From positions 88,454 to 152,453 of the forward strand of contig JBBRYM010000006.1 of assembly GCA_038237625.1 (NCBI GenBank): 64,000 nucleotides of DNA, read 5' to 3'. Positions 1-8,961 of this stretch are shown here, one piece after another. Each line of letters begins with the position of its first letter. Positions within the stretch are counted from its first letter, which is position 1. The DNA comes from JAWVFM01 sp038237625. Lineage in GTDB: Bacteria; Actinomycetota; Thermoleophilia; Solirubrobacterales; 70-9. Both the position numbers and the translations under genes were made by a program. The notes below the pieces were generated by a model. The model did no database searches and was not told where the DNA came from. It was given only the letters and a program-made list of their open reading frames with translations.

Positions 1-175
1 TCGTCGCCACCTTCCTAACACAAAGCTGGAGTCCCGATCGCTTGGCGAGTCTGAAGTAGGCTCACCTCGAAGACAGGGCGGGAGAAGCGCGATCTGATTT
101 CGGCAGTGGCGCTCGATCTAATGGAGCTTGAGAAGCCCCTTTGCGGATCGGACGAACTCGTCTAAGGGGTCGTCG

Positions 176-1015
176 CTAGGCAGCGACGAAGGCAGATCCG
201 TCGAACTGCCAGAGCGCGGCATGCAAATCACACGAGCCTCCATCGCTGGTGAGCCTGTGGACGAGGAAGCAGGGGGGTTCGCCTTTGTGCTCCAAGGTTG
301 ACGAACCGCACGTCGCCTGCCGAAATCCATAGGTTGCGAATGCGTGCTTGTGAGTGTGGCCGGCCAAGACCAGTTCGATTGAGCCAGCTTGACGCAATTG
401 GGCGATGGCGGCGGTTGACTTGCGCATTCGGTCCACGGGGTGGTGCATCACCAGAACTCTGATGTCTGGACCTGAATCCCAGGGGGCTTGAGCGTCAAGG
501 CGGGACTTCAGGTCAGCGACAATCGGTGGGTGAAGTTCGCCGCTAGCGATCACGTTCATGTACAGGCCGGTGAGTTCCTCGGACGGGGTGGTGTCGATTT
601 CATGGATTGAAATACGCATGTCGCCGACGATCACGGTTGTCGTCTGATCAATCGGCCAATGGGCGGCGCGGATCTCCTTATGGACCCGGCTGTGTCGGGC
701 ACCCGTTCTGAGTGGCTGGCCGTTCCAGAAGTCATGGTTTCCAAGGACGTAGATCGAGTCTGACCCCGAACAGCTATTCCACCAATAACAAGCTTCTCCG
801 ACGTCCGCGACGTTCCCGAGCGTCGACAAATCTCCGGAGAGGACCCCGATCGTTCTAGGCGTCGTTCGGCTTACGAGGCGGCCCACAGCCTCGGCGAGTG
901 CCGCGGCGATGTTCGAGGGCCCCCTGCGAACGCCCATCGCCCTGTGCAATAACCGAGGGTTCCGGCGACCGAGGTGAACGTCCGACACATGAACTATTTC
1001 GAGGATGTCAGTCAC
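176..1015 (-). CDS. Calcineurin-like metallophosphoesterase
   Basis: A 279-residue protein with the full metallophosphoesterase motif set in order: DVHLG near residue 12, GDLST, GNHDFW, MHHPVD and GHTHKH. These are the residues that bind the dinuclear metal centre in this superfamily. The length fits a stand-alone catalytic domain, and there is no signal peptide, so it is probably cytoplasmic. Its start overlaps the stop of the upstream gene by 4 bases, which implies translational coupling. The substrate (nucleotide, phosphodiester or phosphoprotein) cannot be told from sequence. It lies inside the tip of what looks like an integrated element, next to a tRNA scar, so a role in conflict or defence is possible but not shown. 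Confidence 0.9.
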   Translation of the reverse strand: MTDILEIVHVSDVHLGRRNPRLLHRAMGVRRGPSNIAAALAEAVGRLVSRTTPRTIGVLSGDLSTLGNVADVGEACYWWNSCSGSDSIYVLGNHDFWNGQPLRTGARHSRVHKEIRAAHWPIDQTTTVIVGDMRISIHEIDTTPSEELTGLYMNVIASGELHPPIVADLKSRLDAQAPWDSGPDIRVLVMHHPVDRMRKSTAAIAQLRQAGSIELVLAGHTHKHAFATYGFRQATCGSSTLEHKGEPPCFLVHRLTSDGGSCDLHAALWQFDGSAFVAA

Positions 1016-1881
1016 TGATCTAGCGGCTGGCGAGTCGTTTCGACATGTGAGGGCGCTTTGGTTGCCGCCGTTCGACGGCGACCCCGTCCCGTCCCTATTG
1101 CCACCGTGGCCGCGAGCGCAAGGCGATCGCCGGGGTACAGCTCCGATTCTGGGTCCGTTCGGAGATTTTGAAGATTGCCAAGCAGCCTGAAAGAAACCCT
1201 AGTCCCCGTGGCGAGTCTGCGGGCGAGGGGCAGGCGCCCCATCGCAAGCTCTGTCACCCGCACAAGCTCCCAGACAGGCCCGTCCGCCTGTTCCGCCATT
1301 ACGCCAAGCAAGGGCGGAAGAAGTGAGCGAGTGGTCGGTGGGTGCCCGATCAGCAGGAGACGGGTCATAGCCACCTCGTGGCGATCGAGGAGATCGGGCA
1401 GGGCTTCCGACCACTCGTGCTCAAGGCGGGGTTCGAACAGTTCGCGGAAATCCCCCTCGTAGCGCTCTGACCACGCTTGCAGGTAGGGCTCAGACAGCGT
1501 CCGCAGACGCTCATACCGCTCGACCAGGGTCACGGGATCCCACCAACCCGGCAGAGTCTCGGCTTGGATCGCCGACTCCACCAATGCTGATGCAAGAGGG
1601 TCTGGTAGGGGGGGTTCGGGCCGAGGGTCGACGAACGAAGAGCGCGCGGGAAGGAAGGGGTTGAGCTGTTCTCTCGGATCGGGGCCATCGTGGGACCAAC
1701 GCTTCGGTGTGATTCTTGAATCCCAGCGCCACATTGCCTCCCAGAGGGCGGCCGATGCTGGCGCGGGGCCTTCACCTTTGCTGGACGCGAGACGTACGAG
1801 GCGATCCCATCCGCCGCGGGTGGGCCAGTTGTCGGCGACTCCCGGATCGCTTGCGCGACTAATCAGCGCCTCATGGTCCAC
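1012..1881 (-). CDS. Hypothetical protein coupled to the phosphoesterase
   Basis: A 289-residue soluble protein with a GTG start and no domain I recognise. It is rich in Trp, Arg and acidic residues, has a predicted mostly helical middle (residues 110-200), and a basic tail with a GTGRGRRR run. Its stop overlaps the phosphoesterase start by 4 bases, so the two form an operon and probably act together. It could be a sensor or regulator for the phosphoesterase; this is inference from position only. The gene ends the protein-coding part of the presumed element, about 170 bases from the initiator-tRNA scar. Confidence 0.7.
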   Translation of the reverse strand: MDHEALISRASDPGVADNWPTRGGWDRLVRLASSKGEGPAPASAALWEAMWRWDSRITPKRWSHDGPDPREQLNPFLPARSSFVDPRPEPPLPDPLASALVESAIQAETLPGWWDPVTLVERYERLRTLSEPYLQAWSERYEGDFRELFEPRLEHEWSEALPDLLDRHEVAMTRLLLIGHPPTTRSLLPPLLGVMAEQADGPVWELVRVTELAMGRLPLARRLATGTRVSFRLLGNLQNLRTDPESELYPGDRLALAATVAIGTGRGRRRTAATKAPSHVETTRQPLDQ

Positions 1882-2055
1882 AGCCAGAGCCTAGCCCGCC
1901 GGCCAACCAGAGTTGCCACAACTCCGAGTCGCGCCAGGCGCCAGGCGAGTCGGGCATCAATTCGGGTATCAATCTGAAGGCAAGTCAGACGACTCAAGGT
2001 GTCTCGTCACGCATGAATTCAGCTGAGATGAGTCGAGAATCTCTCGCACGGTCGA

Positions 2056-2098
2056 TCTCATAACCCGGAGGTCGTGGGTTCAAATCCCACCCCCGCTA
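2056..2098 (+). other. 3' part of initiator tRNA-fMet (attachment-site scar)
   Basis: From the anticodon loop CTCATAA (anticodon CAT) onward the sequence matches a tRNA: 3' anticodon stem CCCGG, a 5-nt variable loop, T arm GTGGG-TTCAAAT-CCCAC, acceptor strand CCCCGCT and discriminator A. The CCCGG stem and the CCCCGCTA end fit actinobacterial initiator tRNA. The 5' anticodon strand (CGAT) does not pair, and no AGCGGGG/CGCGGGG acceptor strand, D arm or 5' half lies upstream, so this is not a gene. A break at the anticodon loop is the usual crossover point for tyrosine integrases. With a terminator directly behind it, this looks like the displaced native 3' end, which puts the element to its left. 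Confidence 0.8.
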
Positions 2099-2107
2099 CT
2101 ACGAAAG

Positions 2108-2129
2108 CCCCCGCACCCGCGGGGGTTTT
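2108..2129 (+). terminator. Rho-independent terminator behind the tRNA scar
   Basis: Stem CCCCCGC / GCGGGGG with an ACCC loop, followed by TTTT. It sits 10 bases after the tRNA discriminator, as expected for the original tRNA gene terminator. Confidence 0.85.
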
Positions 2130-2370
2130 CGCATTCTGGTTAGCGCACCGAGCGATTTCCGTGGTCCCAATGTGGTCCCATTCCCTCGCTCAGGTCGCGA
2201 TCCAAAATCGCTGGAGGCCGAGTGGAGCGCTCAAGCAGCAACAGTCTCGACATGCATGGCTGGGCGTGCCGAGTTCCACTGGTGGGTTGGGCGGCCTTGA
2301 CAGCCTTTGACGTTTTCCATCTTGGTGTCAGAGGGATTCGTCGGCCGGGAAGACCTCGCCGTACAGCTCC

Positions 2371-2726
2371 TCAGGCACTCCCGGCTGCACCTCTGAGGGG
2401 GTTGGTCCCCCAGTACCGCAGGAAGGCTTGCCGTAGCCCCGACGGCTTTCGGTAGCCCACGATAGGGGCAACTGTCCGAATCGGGAGCGGATTCTCTTCC
2501 GCGACAGCAGCTGATGGGCACGCTCCATCCTGACCCGTAGCAGGCAGCTGCGGAAGTCTTCGCCGGCTGCCTCCCGGAAGACCCGCTGGAGCTGCCGGGG
2601 CGAGCAGTCCAGATCCTCGGCGATATCGGCGAGCGCTAAGTCGAGCTCGCCGTAGCGGTGGCAGATTGCGGCCTCTGCCGCCCGTAAGAGCCCCCAGCGT
2701 CGTCGCTCGATTCTCCGGCTTAGCAT
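2371..2726 (-). pseudogene. AraC-family regulator remnant, frameshifted
   Basis: The C-terminal AraC DNA-binding domain is readable but split over two frames. The first HTH (LALADIAEDLDCSPRQLQRV) runs through RMERAHQLLSRK in one frame. The second HTH (PIRTVAPIVGYRKPSGLRQA, then FLRYWGTNP) continues in another frame from about 2490. The usual N-terminal sensor domain is missing. Truncation and frameshift together mark a dead gene, although a single sequencing error could explain the frameshift alone. Confidence 0.75.
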
Positions 2727-3335
2727 CGGCCCGAATCGTGCCTGATCCTGGCGCGTTTATGTCTGCTTGCTTGGTCCAGAAAGAAGCTCTCCGCCGAGCA
2801 GACCGAGAAGGCGCTGGCCTCACTTGACAACATCGGCGACCGGGTCCGGGATCGACTGTGTGACTCATTGGCGGCGAGCTAGTGGCGAAGGTTCGACAAC
2901 TCATGAACGCTGTCGTCGAGAAAGCGCATTTGCCACCACGACGGTCGGGAAGCACTCCATCGCAGGTGGCGAGCGCTGCCTCGTGATCCGAGATGCGGCG
3001 AGCGGGGGAAGAAGAATTACTGCGTCGAGTGCGGCAACGCGATTCTCGATGTCGCCACCGACGATGTGGCCGGGCTGCGGACCGAGCTCAATACCTAGCC
3101 CGCCCATACCCATTCCCGATCTGAAGACGTCTCAGTGGGGGATCTATGGCTTTGTGGGCCAGGACGCTCGAGGGTTTCAGGCTTGCTTGAGAGTCGATCG
3201 GGTCTCGTTGAGCGCCGGTGGCCTCGTCAAAGACGAAGCAGCCGCTCGGCTCTTCGAACTCCTCGACGCCGTCGCCGACTGGACCTTTCCGATGCTTGGG
3301 TTGCCCGAGGCTCCACGGGGGTATAGCGTCAGGAC
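2727..3335. other. Gap with decayed coding fragments
   Basis: No intact gene is supported. On the plus strand a short stretch at about 3015-3062 reads YCVECGNAILDV, then stops after GLRTELNT, which resembles the end of a small zinc-ribbon protein. Another frame ends at 3339 with AARLFELLDAVADWTFPMLG, which looks coding-like but has no convincing start. I read the segment as remnants of lost genes. Confidence 0.4.
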
Positions 3336-3791
3336 ATGACACAGGAATTGCCCGCGATCGGACAGCTCTACCGGATTCAGAGCAAAGCAACCGGCTACGA
3401 GCTTAAGCCGACGGATAGGGGCGGCCCCGGGTTCTGGACGGACGCCCCGCACATCATGCCCGTCCCCGACGGTCAGGGAGCCGTTTGGGAGGTTGAAGCG
3501 GCAGACATCGGCTACCGATTCAAGACCGGGGGGCCCTTCAAGTGGGAGGACCTGGAGGCGGGGACGAACCTTGGCGGGAGACTGGATAGCAACGCCGAAC
3601 GGCAGGTCTACGCCTTTAACCCAAACGAGGGCGCCTATCAGAAGTGGCGACTGTTCGAGGACGGCGAGGGTTACTGGGAGGTCGTCAACGTGGCGACCGG
3701 CTTCGCGCTCGATGGCACCTCCGAGGACGTCTACACGATGGCGCGCAATGACGGTGCCTACCAACGGTGGCGGTTCCTTCCGGCGCAGTAG
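3336..3791 (+). CDS. Stand-alone RICIN (beta-trefoil) lectin-like protein
   Basis: A 151-residue protein starting ATG at 3336. It has the beta-trefoil repeat signature: three sections with aromatic-rich strands and Q-x-W elements (GAYQKWRLF around residue 100 and GAYQRWRFLP at the C terminus). RICIN domains usually bind sugars or act as scaffolds in secreted proteins. No signal peptide or partner domain is present, so it is either a small cytosolic lectin or a domain cut from a larger secreted protein. The next fragment starts directly behind it. Ligand and function are unknown. Confidence 0.65.
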   Translation: MTQELPAIGQLYRIQSKATGYELKPTDRGGPGFWTDAPHIMPVPDGQGAVWEVEAADIGYRFKTGGPFKWEDLEAGTNLGGRLDSNAERQVYAFNPNEGAYQKWRLFEDGEGYWEVVNVATGFALDGTSEDVYTMARNDGAYQRWRFLPAQ

Positions 3792-4130
3792 ATGCGGCGT
3801 TGGGCTCGCAGGCTGACTTTCTCGACTTCGCCGTCAACATCGGCGATTGGTCAGACACCAGCAGCCACACCGAGACGGTTGACATTTCCGGCGTTGACCG
3901 CTTCTTTGTCCAGGTCCACAGCCGCGGCTTGACCCCCTTCCCCGGGGCCCAGGTCCGGGTATTGCTGCTGCTCGCTGATGCCTCGACCAGCCTCGCGGCG
4001 TTGCCAAGCGGCTATGCCGCCCGCATCAACTCCGCTGACACCAGTAACTGGCCCAGTGGCTCAGGCTGGATGTTCGCCGACTCGGGCATGCCTTACCGCC
4101 TTCTGCCCCTACCGGGCCGCCTCGACCTCG
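3792..4130 (+). pseudogene. C-terminal fragment of an unknown beta-rich protein
   Basis: The open frame directly after the RICIN gene encodes about 110 residues with a strongly protein-like pattern (SQADFLDFAVNIGDWSD, DISGVDRFFVQVHSRG, GYAARINSADTSNW, SGWMFADSG). It has no start codon of its own with a ribosome binding site, and it becomes nonsense where an IS110 remnant begins. I take it as the surviving part of a larger extracellular-type protein broken by the insertion sequence. I do not recognise the parent family. Confidence 0.5.
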
Positions 4131-4162
4131 ACCGGCGGCACCACCACCCGCGTCAGTGCCTC

Positions 4163-4474
4163 GGCCGAGAGCTGACGCGAGCAGCTCGGCGTCGCGGCGA
4201 TCGGCCTTGATCCGATCCGAGGGCCCGCGCGGGGTCTTGCCCGGGGCGATCACCTCGATTGCGATTCCCGCGGCCTTCGCCGCCCGATAGAGGCCGAAGC
4301 CGGTCGGCCCCGCCTCCTAGCAGGCGCTGACGGGTCCCTCGAGGCGCGAGAGCCATGCGACCGGCTCCTCGACTCGGGGGCCGAACCGGGCTCTCCGGTC
4401 ATCGCCTCGATCGCCGCTGCGTGGGTGGAGCGGGCATGGAAATCGAGCCCAACCCACGTCGTTGTTTCGGTCAT
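4163..4474 (-). mobile_element. IS110-family transposase N-terminal remnant
   Basis: The minus strand encodes the start of an IS110-type DEDD transposase: WVGLDFHARSTHAAAIEAMT, then EAGPTGFGLYRAAKAAGI, then PSDRIKADRRDAELLASAL. A TAG replaces the usual Tyr before EAGPTG (about 4318-4320), and the upstream stretch is out of frame, so it cannot be translated. The catalytic core and C-terminal domain are missing. It is a dead fragment. Confidence 0.75.
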
Positions 4475-4689
4475 GGCCGGACCTCCTCATCTCTTGGGGT
4501 CAGCCGGAGCCTTTTCTCCGGCCAGACAAACCCCCGCGAGGAGCGTCCGGCCTTAAGCTTCGCCAGTCAACCCCTCGGGTTGACTGGGGCATAGGGTCTA
4601 GACTCTGTCCTCGATTTCGAACGGCTGTCCTTGGTCACTTACGACTGATGCTTTATTGCGGCGCGCTCCATGCCCGCCAAGCTCACCGG

Positions 4690-4886
4690 TTACACGGGCC
4701 TTTTGTCGATCTGGGCGACCTTGGCGCCGCGCTGCTTGCCCAGGCGCTTCTTGTTTCGCTGATAGCGCTCGGCGTAGGCGGGGTGCTTTAGCGCGTGCAT
4801 CGTCGCCTCGAGCAGCGCCCAGGAGACTCCGATCGCCGCGGCCCCTTGACCAAGCACGGGCCGACCTACCTGCGCTGGGCGGACCG
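4690..4886. mobile_element. Scrambled IS110 C-terminal pieces in opposite orientations
   Basis: The minus strand from about 4820 to 4690 reads WALLEATMHALKHPAYAERY, then KKRLGKQRGAKVAQID, the C-terminal part of an IS110 transposase. The plus strand from about 4822 reads GDSDRRGPLTKHGPTYLRWA, the segment that normally lies just upstream of that part in the same protein. The two halves are therefore joined head to head, meaning an inversion happened inside the element. Together with the piece at 4163-4474 this shows at least two IS110 insertions or rearrangements. Confidence 0.65.
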
Positions 4887-4979
4887 GGGATGAGATCGTT
4901 GCCCTGCGTCGGCTTGTCGACCTGCGTGTTAGCTCAACGCTCCTTGACCTGATGCTCTAGCGAGCATAGAGTCATCGGT

Positions 4980-6599
4980 ATGAGTGACCTGTTCGCCATC
5001 ACACAGACAGGCGGTCAGTCTCAGCTGATGAGTATCGATGTCGGGGTGGGGGCTAGCCCGGTGGCGTCACTCGGCTCGGCCATCGTCTCCGGCGGGCTGG
5101 CCTACCGCCCAAGCTCGCGGAGTCTCTACAGCGTCTCCCAAGGCGGTGCATCACCAAGCCTGCTCAGCTTTGGTTTCAGCGGCCAGATGCAACAACAGAC
5201 CGGTTCCTTGCCGGCCGGATTAACTGGTGGCCTCGCCTACCACGCCCCCGACGATGCCCTCTACGGCATCTCTAACACGGGCGGGATTGGTCTGGCCATG
5301 CTCCACAAAATCAGTCTCAGCGGAGTTGCCACGCCGCTCTTTCCGCTTGGCCAAGGTCAGTGGGGCGGACTGGTCTACGAACGACTGAGGGATCGCTTCT
5401 TTGCCCTCTCCACAGACAACACCGGCTTTACCTGGTTCTACGAGTTCACTCTTCAGGGCCAAGTCAGCAAACTGATGGGGGCGGGGCTGAGGGCCAGTGG
5501 CGGCCTGGCTTACGCCCTCCACCAAGATCTCTTCTACTTCGTCGGCAACGATGCAAACGACGGCGTTGACCACTTGCACACGCTGGCCCTAAACGGCGAC
5601 GTCCGCCACTCGATGCAACTCGGGCCGGGTTTCGAGGGGGCCTCGCTAGCGGTCACGCCCTGGTTTGGCGGCGTCATTGATATCTCAAGCCCATTGCGCT
5701 CAGAGCGCTTTGTCAGTGGAGAGGCGGTACATCTCGACGCACGCGTCCTTGATGTCAGTGGCAATCCCCTCGCCGATAGCAGCGACCTGTCTTGGAGCTC
5801 TGACATCGATGGCAACCTCGGCACCGGCCCAACAGATCATCAGCTGTCAGTCGGGACTCACGCCATTACCTTGTCCGGCCATGGGCTCAGTCGCGCTCGC
5901 TCAGTACGCGTCTTTGCCGACCTCTGGGAGCTCTACCAGGCACGGCCCGCCTCCGCCGAGATCGATCGCGTTCTTGGTGATTTCACCTTCAATTGGATCG
6001 ATGACTCTGCTGGCGACCCGACCAAGTCGTGGGCCAGCTACCCCGGCTTTCCTTTCGACCAAAGCTCAACCGATCCCTCGAAGACTGCAGTCATTGCCAA
6101 GCTCGACGTTTTGCGCCACCAGCGCTTTGCCCAGCCGACCCCCTTTAGCGAAGGCCTCACGCTCTATGAGTTTGTCAAGACACACACCCGGACGATCAAT
6201 GTCACTCTTGACACGGCCCTAAATGACGCCGGCGGCGGCGTCATGCACCTCAATCGCTCGTTCACTCTGTGGACGAATCGCTACGTTGATTCTCTTTATC
6301 TACTGATCCACGAGAATCGGCATAACCAGCCCGGAGATCCGAGCCACACCAGCTGCACAGCTTGGACCGGCGCTGCCGGCATCCCAAACGGCATGGACGC
6401 CGTGTTTGAGCCAGGCAGTGGCTATGCCTATTCCGCTCTCTACCTGATGTGGCTCTACAAGTACAGCTCGGTTGATACCTCCGCTACTAAACTCGAAGCC
6501 CGCAATCTGGTTGGGATCTTTAAAGATCGATTCTGCGCCAGGCCCTCGAGCTCAAATCCTCTCATCCAGTCACTGCTAGTCGAGCTGTGGAATGTCTGA
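4980..6599 (+). CDS. Beta-propeller / Ig-like protein with a C-terminal HExxH motif
   Basis: 539 residues, ATG at 4980. Residues 1-230 are repeats of the type GGLAYxxxxxxLY (at least five blades), as in beta-propellers. Residues 240-310 look like an Ig-like domain (SGEAVHLDARVLDVSGNPLA). The C-terminal 220 residues include LLIHENRHNQPGDPSH near residue 445, an HExxH zinc-protease motif followed by a further His, which fits a zincin-like peptidase. No signal peptide is visible. I do not know a named family with this architecture. It lies between IS remnants, so it was probably acquired. Peptidase activity is inferred from the motif only. Confidence 0.7.
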   Translation: MSDLFAITQTGGQSQLMSIDVGVGASPVASLGSAIVSGGLAYRPSSRSLYSVSQGGASPSLLSFGFSGQMQQQTGSLPAGLTGGLAYHAPDDALYGISNTGGIGLAMLHKISLSGVATPLFPLGQGQWGGLVYERLRDRFFALSTDNTGFTWFYEFTLQGQVSKLMGAGLRASGGLAYALHQDLFYFVGNDANDGVDHLHTLALNGDVRHSMQLGPGFEGASLAVTPWFGGVIDISSPLRSERFVSGEAVHLDARVLDVSGNPLADSSDLSWSSDIDGNLGTGPTDHQLSVGTHAITLSGHGLSRARSVRVFADLWELYQARPASAEIDRVLGDFTFNWIDDSAGDPTKSWASYPGFPFDQSSTDPSKTAVIAKLDVLRHQRFAQPTPFSEGLTLYEFVKTHTRTINVTLDTALNDAGGGVMHLNRSFTLWTNRYVDSLYLLIHENRHNQPGDPSHTSCTAWTGAAGIPNGMDAVFEPGSGYAYSALYLMWLYKYSSVDTSATKLEARNLVGIFKDRFCARPSSSNPLIQSLLVELWNV

Positions 6600-6790
6600 T
6601 GGCGTATCCCGGGTCGGGAGTGTCCTCTAGACCATCGGGAACAGGGTCTTGGTATCGGTTAGGGTCGGTAAGTCGGGTGAATAGGCGCCTCTTAGTTGAC
6701 CCGCCCACACACCTTGTGAACGGCTGAAAAGCCATCCGGGCCCACCCAGAGGCTTGGGGTGTTCGACGCCCCAACCACAGGAGGACCCGG

Positions 6791-6940
6791 ATGAAGATTC
6801 ACGCTAACGCTGCTCTCGGACCGGCAGGGCGGATCGCGCTCTGCGAGCTCATTGATCAGGGGATGACGCTGAGGGCGGCAGCTGCCGCCCTCAGCGTGTC
6901 GCCTGCGACCGCCCATCGCTGGTGGCATCGCCGCCGATTG
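6791..6940 (+). mobile_element. IS481-family transposase N-terminal fragment
   Basis: The plus strand starts MKIHANAALGPAGRIALCEL and continues to AALSVSPATAHRWWHRR, the first helix-turn-helix of IS481-type transposases, compared here with the intact copy at 29 kb. After about 48 residues the homology ends and the frame runs into unrelated DNA (stop at 7036). The DDE catalytic domain is absent. The leader with a CATCCGGGCC block upstream of the start also resembles IS481 ends. Confidence 0.7.
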
Positions 6941-7105
6941 GGAGAGCTCCTGGTCTGCATGGCAGGAGGGACATTGGAGTTGAACGAATACGCCGGGCAT
7001 GGCGCGAAGAATTTAGCTTCGGCGGCGGCGAGCTAACGGCGGCGTGACTTTTGATCCGATCGCGGCTCGGGCTACGTCTCATCGGTGACGGTAGCGCCGG
7101 TCGGC

Positions 7106-7558
7106 TCAGACCCGCGGCGGCGGCGGACAGCGCTTCAACTCGATGGCGGTTCCCTCGTCGGGCTCCCCGTTGATGAAGCTGACGTCGAAGCAGCGGAAGA
7201 AGTCGCTTTGGCCGAGCAGGAGGGAATCGGTTTCCGCGAAGACAAGGTCCATGGGAAAGATCCGGCCCCACGGCACGACGTCGTTGTCCGGGGAGGGGAT
7301 CATGATTTGCGCGGTAATTCCGACCTGCGCGGAGAACGTGTCGAACTCCGGCCCAACAGCTGGGGTTCCGGGAATATCGTTCCGAACAAGGTCGGATTCG
7401 GAGATGCCCAGTTCTGGCAGAAAATGCAGCGGACAGAGACTGCGGACGGAGCCGCTGTCGATCTCTCCGACGACCCGTTTGAAGCCGTTACCCGTGTCTA
7501 GCTGGACCAGAACATGCGGAACGGTGCCGGTCTCATAGCTAATCGTTAACGTTGCCAC
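7106..7558 (-). CDS. Retropepsin-like aspartic protease domain protein
   Basis: 150 residues from a GTG start. The pattern fits a single retropepsin-like domain: an active-site-like GEIDSGSVRSLCPL near residue 32 (DSG in place of DTG), hydrophobic strands, and a late LLGQSDFFRCFDVSF that matches the usual LLG-x-D-F element. Such proteins act as dimers, each subunit giving one Asp. There is no signal peptide or membrane segment. It stands alone between two IS481 remnants, so a partner cannot be named. Activity is unproven. Confidence 0.6.
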   Translation of the reverse strand: MATLTISYETGTVPHVLVQLDTGNGFKRVVGEIDSGSVRSLCPLHFLPELGISESDLVRNDIPGTPAVGPEFDTFSAQVGITAQIMIPSPDNDVVPWGRIFPMDLVFAETDSLLLGQSDFFRCFDVSFINGEPDEGTAIELKRCPPPPRV

Positions 7559-7912
7559 CTAGATTTTCCGAATAGGATCCTGCCGCGACAGCGCGAAAGA
7601 CTAAGCGCTGCGGCCGACTTTGATTCGAGGACCAATGGGCCAGAACACCGTCTCAACGAAGGCACCGATCTCTTCGCCGACTGCTAAGCGCCACTCAGGA
7701 AAGTGGGTAGCGCTGCGTGGGTCGCGCGTGGCCGCGTCTGCCGCTACGTATCGACAGCTCCAGGACAACCCGCGCGTGCGAGACACCGATGCCGTTTACC
7801 GGGTTCCGGTGGCGGGTCGGGCCCATTTTCTGGCCACTCGCGCGGACTAGACCGGCAGGTCACGTTCCTCATCACCGGTGTCGCGGGTCGGCGGGCCGAG
7901 CGCCCGGCTAGC
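7559..7912. other. Gap without a recognised gene
   Basis: Only short overlapping open frames occur, none with a supported start or recognisable motif. It ends with the 6-bp target duplication GCTAGC of the IS481 copy at 7907-7912. Confidence 0.5.
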
Positions 7913-8961
7913 TGTAAGACCCGAGCGCGTTGTTCCTCAGCTCGGCAAGTCGAGCTGCCGGTGGCCTTCGGCCGAGGGCGCCGTGGTTGCGCTTGAAGTT
8001 GTAGCGCCATAGCCAGCCCTCGAGAGCCGCGGTGCGCTCGGCCGAACTGCGATAGATCGCCCCGTAAGCCCAGCCGCCGAGCATCGTGCGGATGAGCGCT
8101 CGGCCTTGCCGTTGGTCTGCGGGCGGTAGGGCCTTGTCCGCAGGTGCTTGAGGCCCAGGGTTCGGCAGGCGATGGAGTGCATTGCCGAGCGGTAGGCGGA
8201 GCCGTTGTCGGTGAGCACCGCCTCGACGGTGACCCCATGGCGGCGGTAGTGGGCCAGGCAGCGACGAAGGAAGGCAATCGCCGTGGTTGCCTTCTCGTCG
8301 GCGAGAACCTCGGCGTAGGCGAAGCGCGTCGCGTCGTCGACGCAGACGTGGACAAACTCCCAGCCGAGCGAGTAGCGCTTGCGGTGATAGCCGGCAACGG
8401 CGCGGCCGCGCTGGCCGCTGATCCGATGCCCTGGACGGGCAATGCGGCCGAGCTTCTTGACGTCGATGTGGATGAGCTCGCCGGGGCGGCAGCGCTCGTA
8501 GCGGACTGCGGGCTCGAGGCCGAGACGGCCGAGTTTGCCGAGCCCCGAGCTGGTGAGGATTCCCGAGACCGTCGTCTCCGCCATCCCCATGACCTCGGCG
8601 ATCTCGGCGCCGGTCATCCGCAGCCGCCGCAGGGCGCAGATTGCCCCGACGCGGTCCTCGGGGGTGCGGTTATGGACCTCGTGGGCGGCCGAGGGGCGGT
8701 CGAGAAGGCCAGGCTCGCCCTCGGCCAGGTAGCGGCGGACCCACTTGCGGGCGGTCGGCTCGCTCGTCTCGGCGGCTCTCGCCGCCTCGCCGAGCGCCCA
8801 TCCCTGATCGACGACGCGTGAGACCAGAAGCTTGCGCTTGTTCAGGCTGAGCGCAGCGTTAGCGTGGAGCTTGATCCGGGATTACCTCCTTGAGGCTTAG
8901 TGGCTTAGGCACCACCAGCCTTCAAGGGGGCCCGGATGAAACAACGGGCTCAGGGATTACA
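7908..8961 (-). mobile_element. IS481-family element with frameshifted transposase
   Basis: Element ends are at 7913 and 8961 (about 1049 bp): both begin TGTAA and share CGTTGTT further in. A perfect 6-bp duplication GCTAGC flanks it (7907-7912 and 8962-8967). The minus-strand transposase runs from about 8875 to 7908. It is broken in two ways. The start codon is ATC (in IKLHANAALSLNKRK) where the intact copy has ATG. A 1-bp deletion near 8098 after NGKAER throws the C terminus (RTMLGGWAYGAIYRSSAER) out of frame. The DDE region before that (IDVKKLG, HVCVDDATR, TDNGSAYRS) is preserved. It is probably immobile, though it could be moved by the intact copy. Confidence 0.85.
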
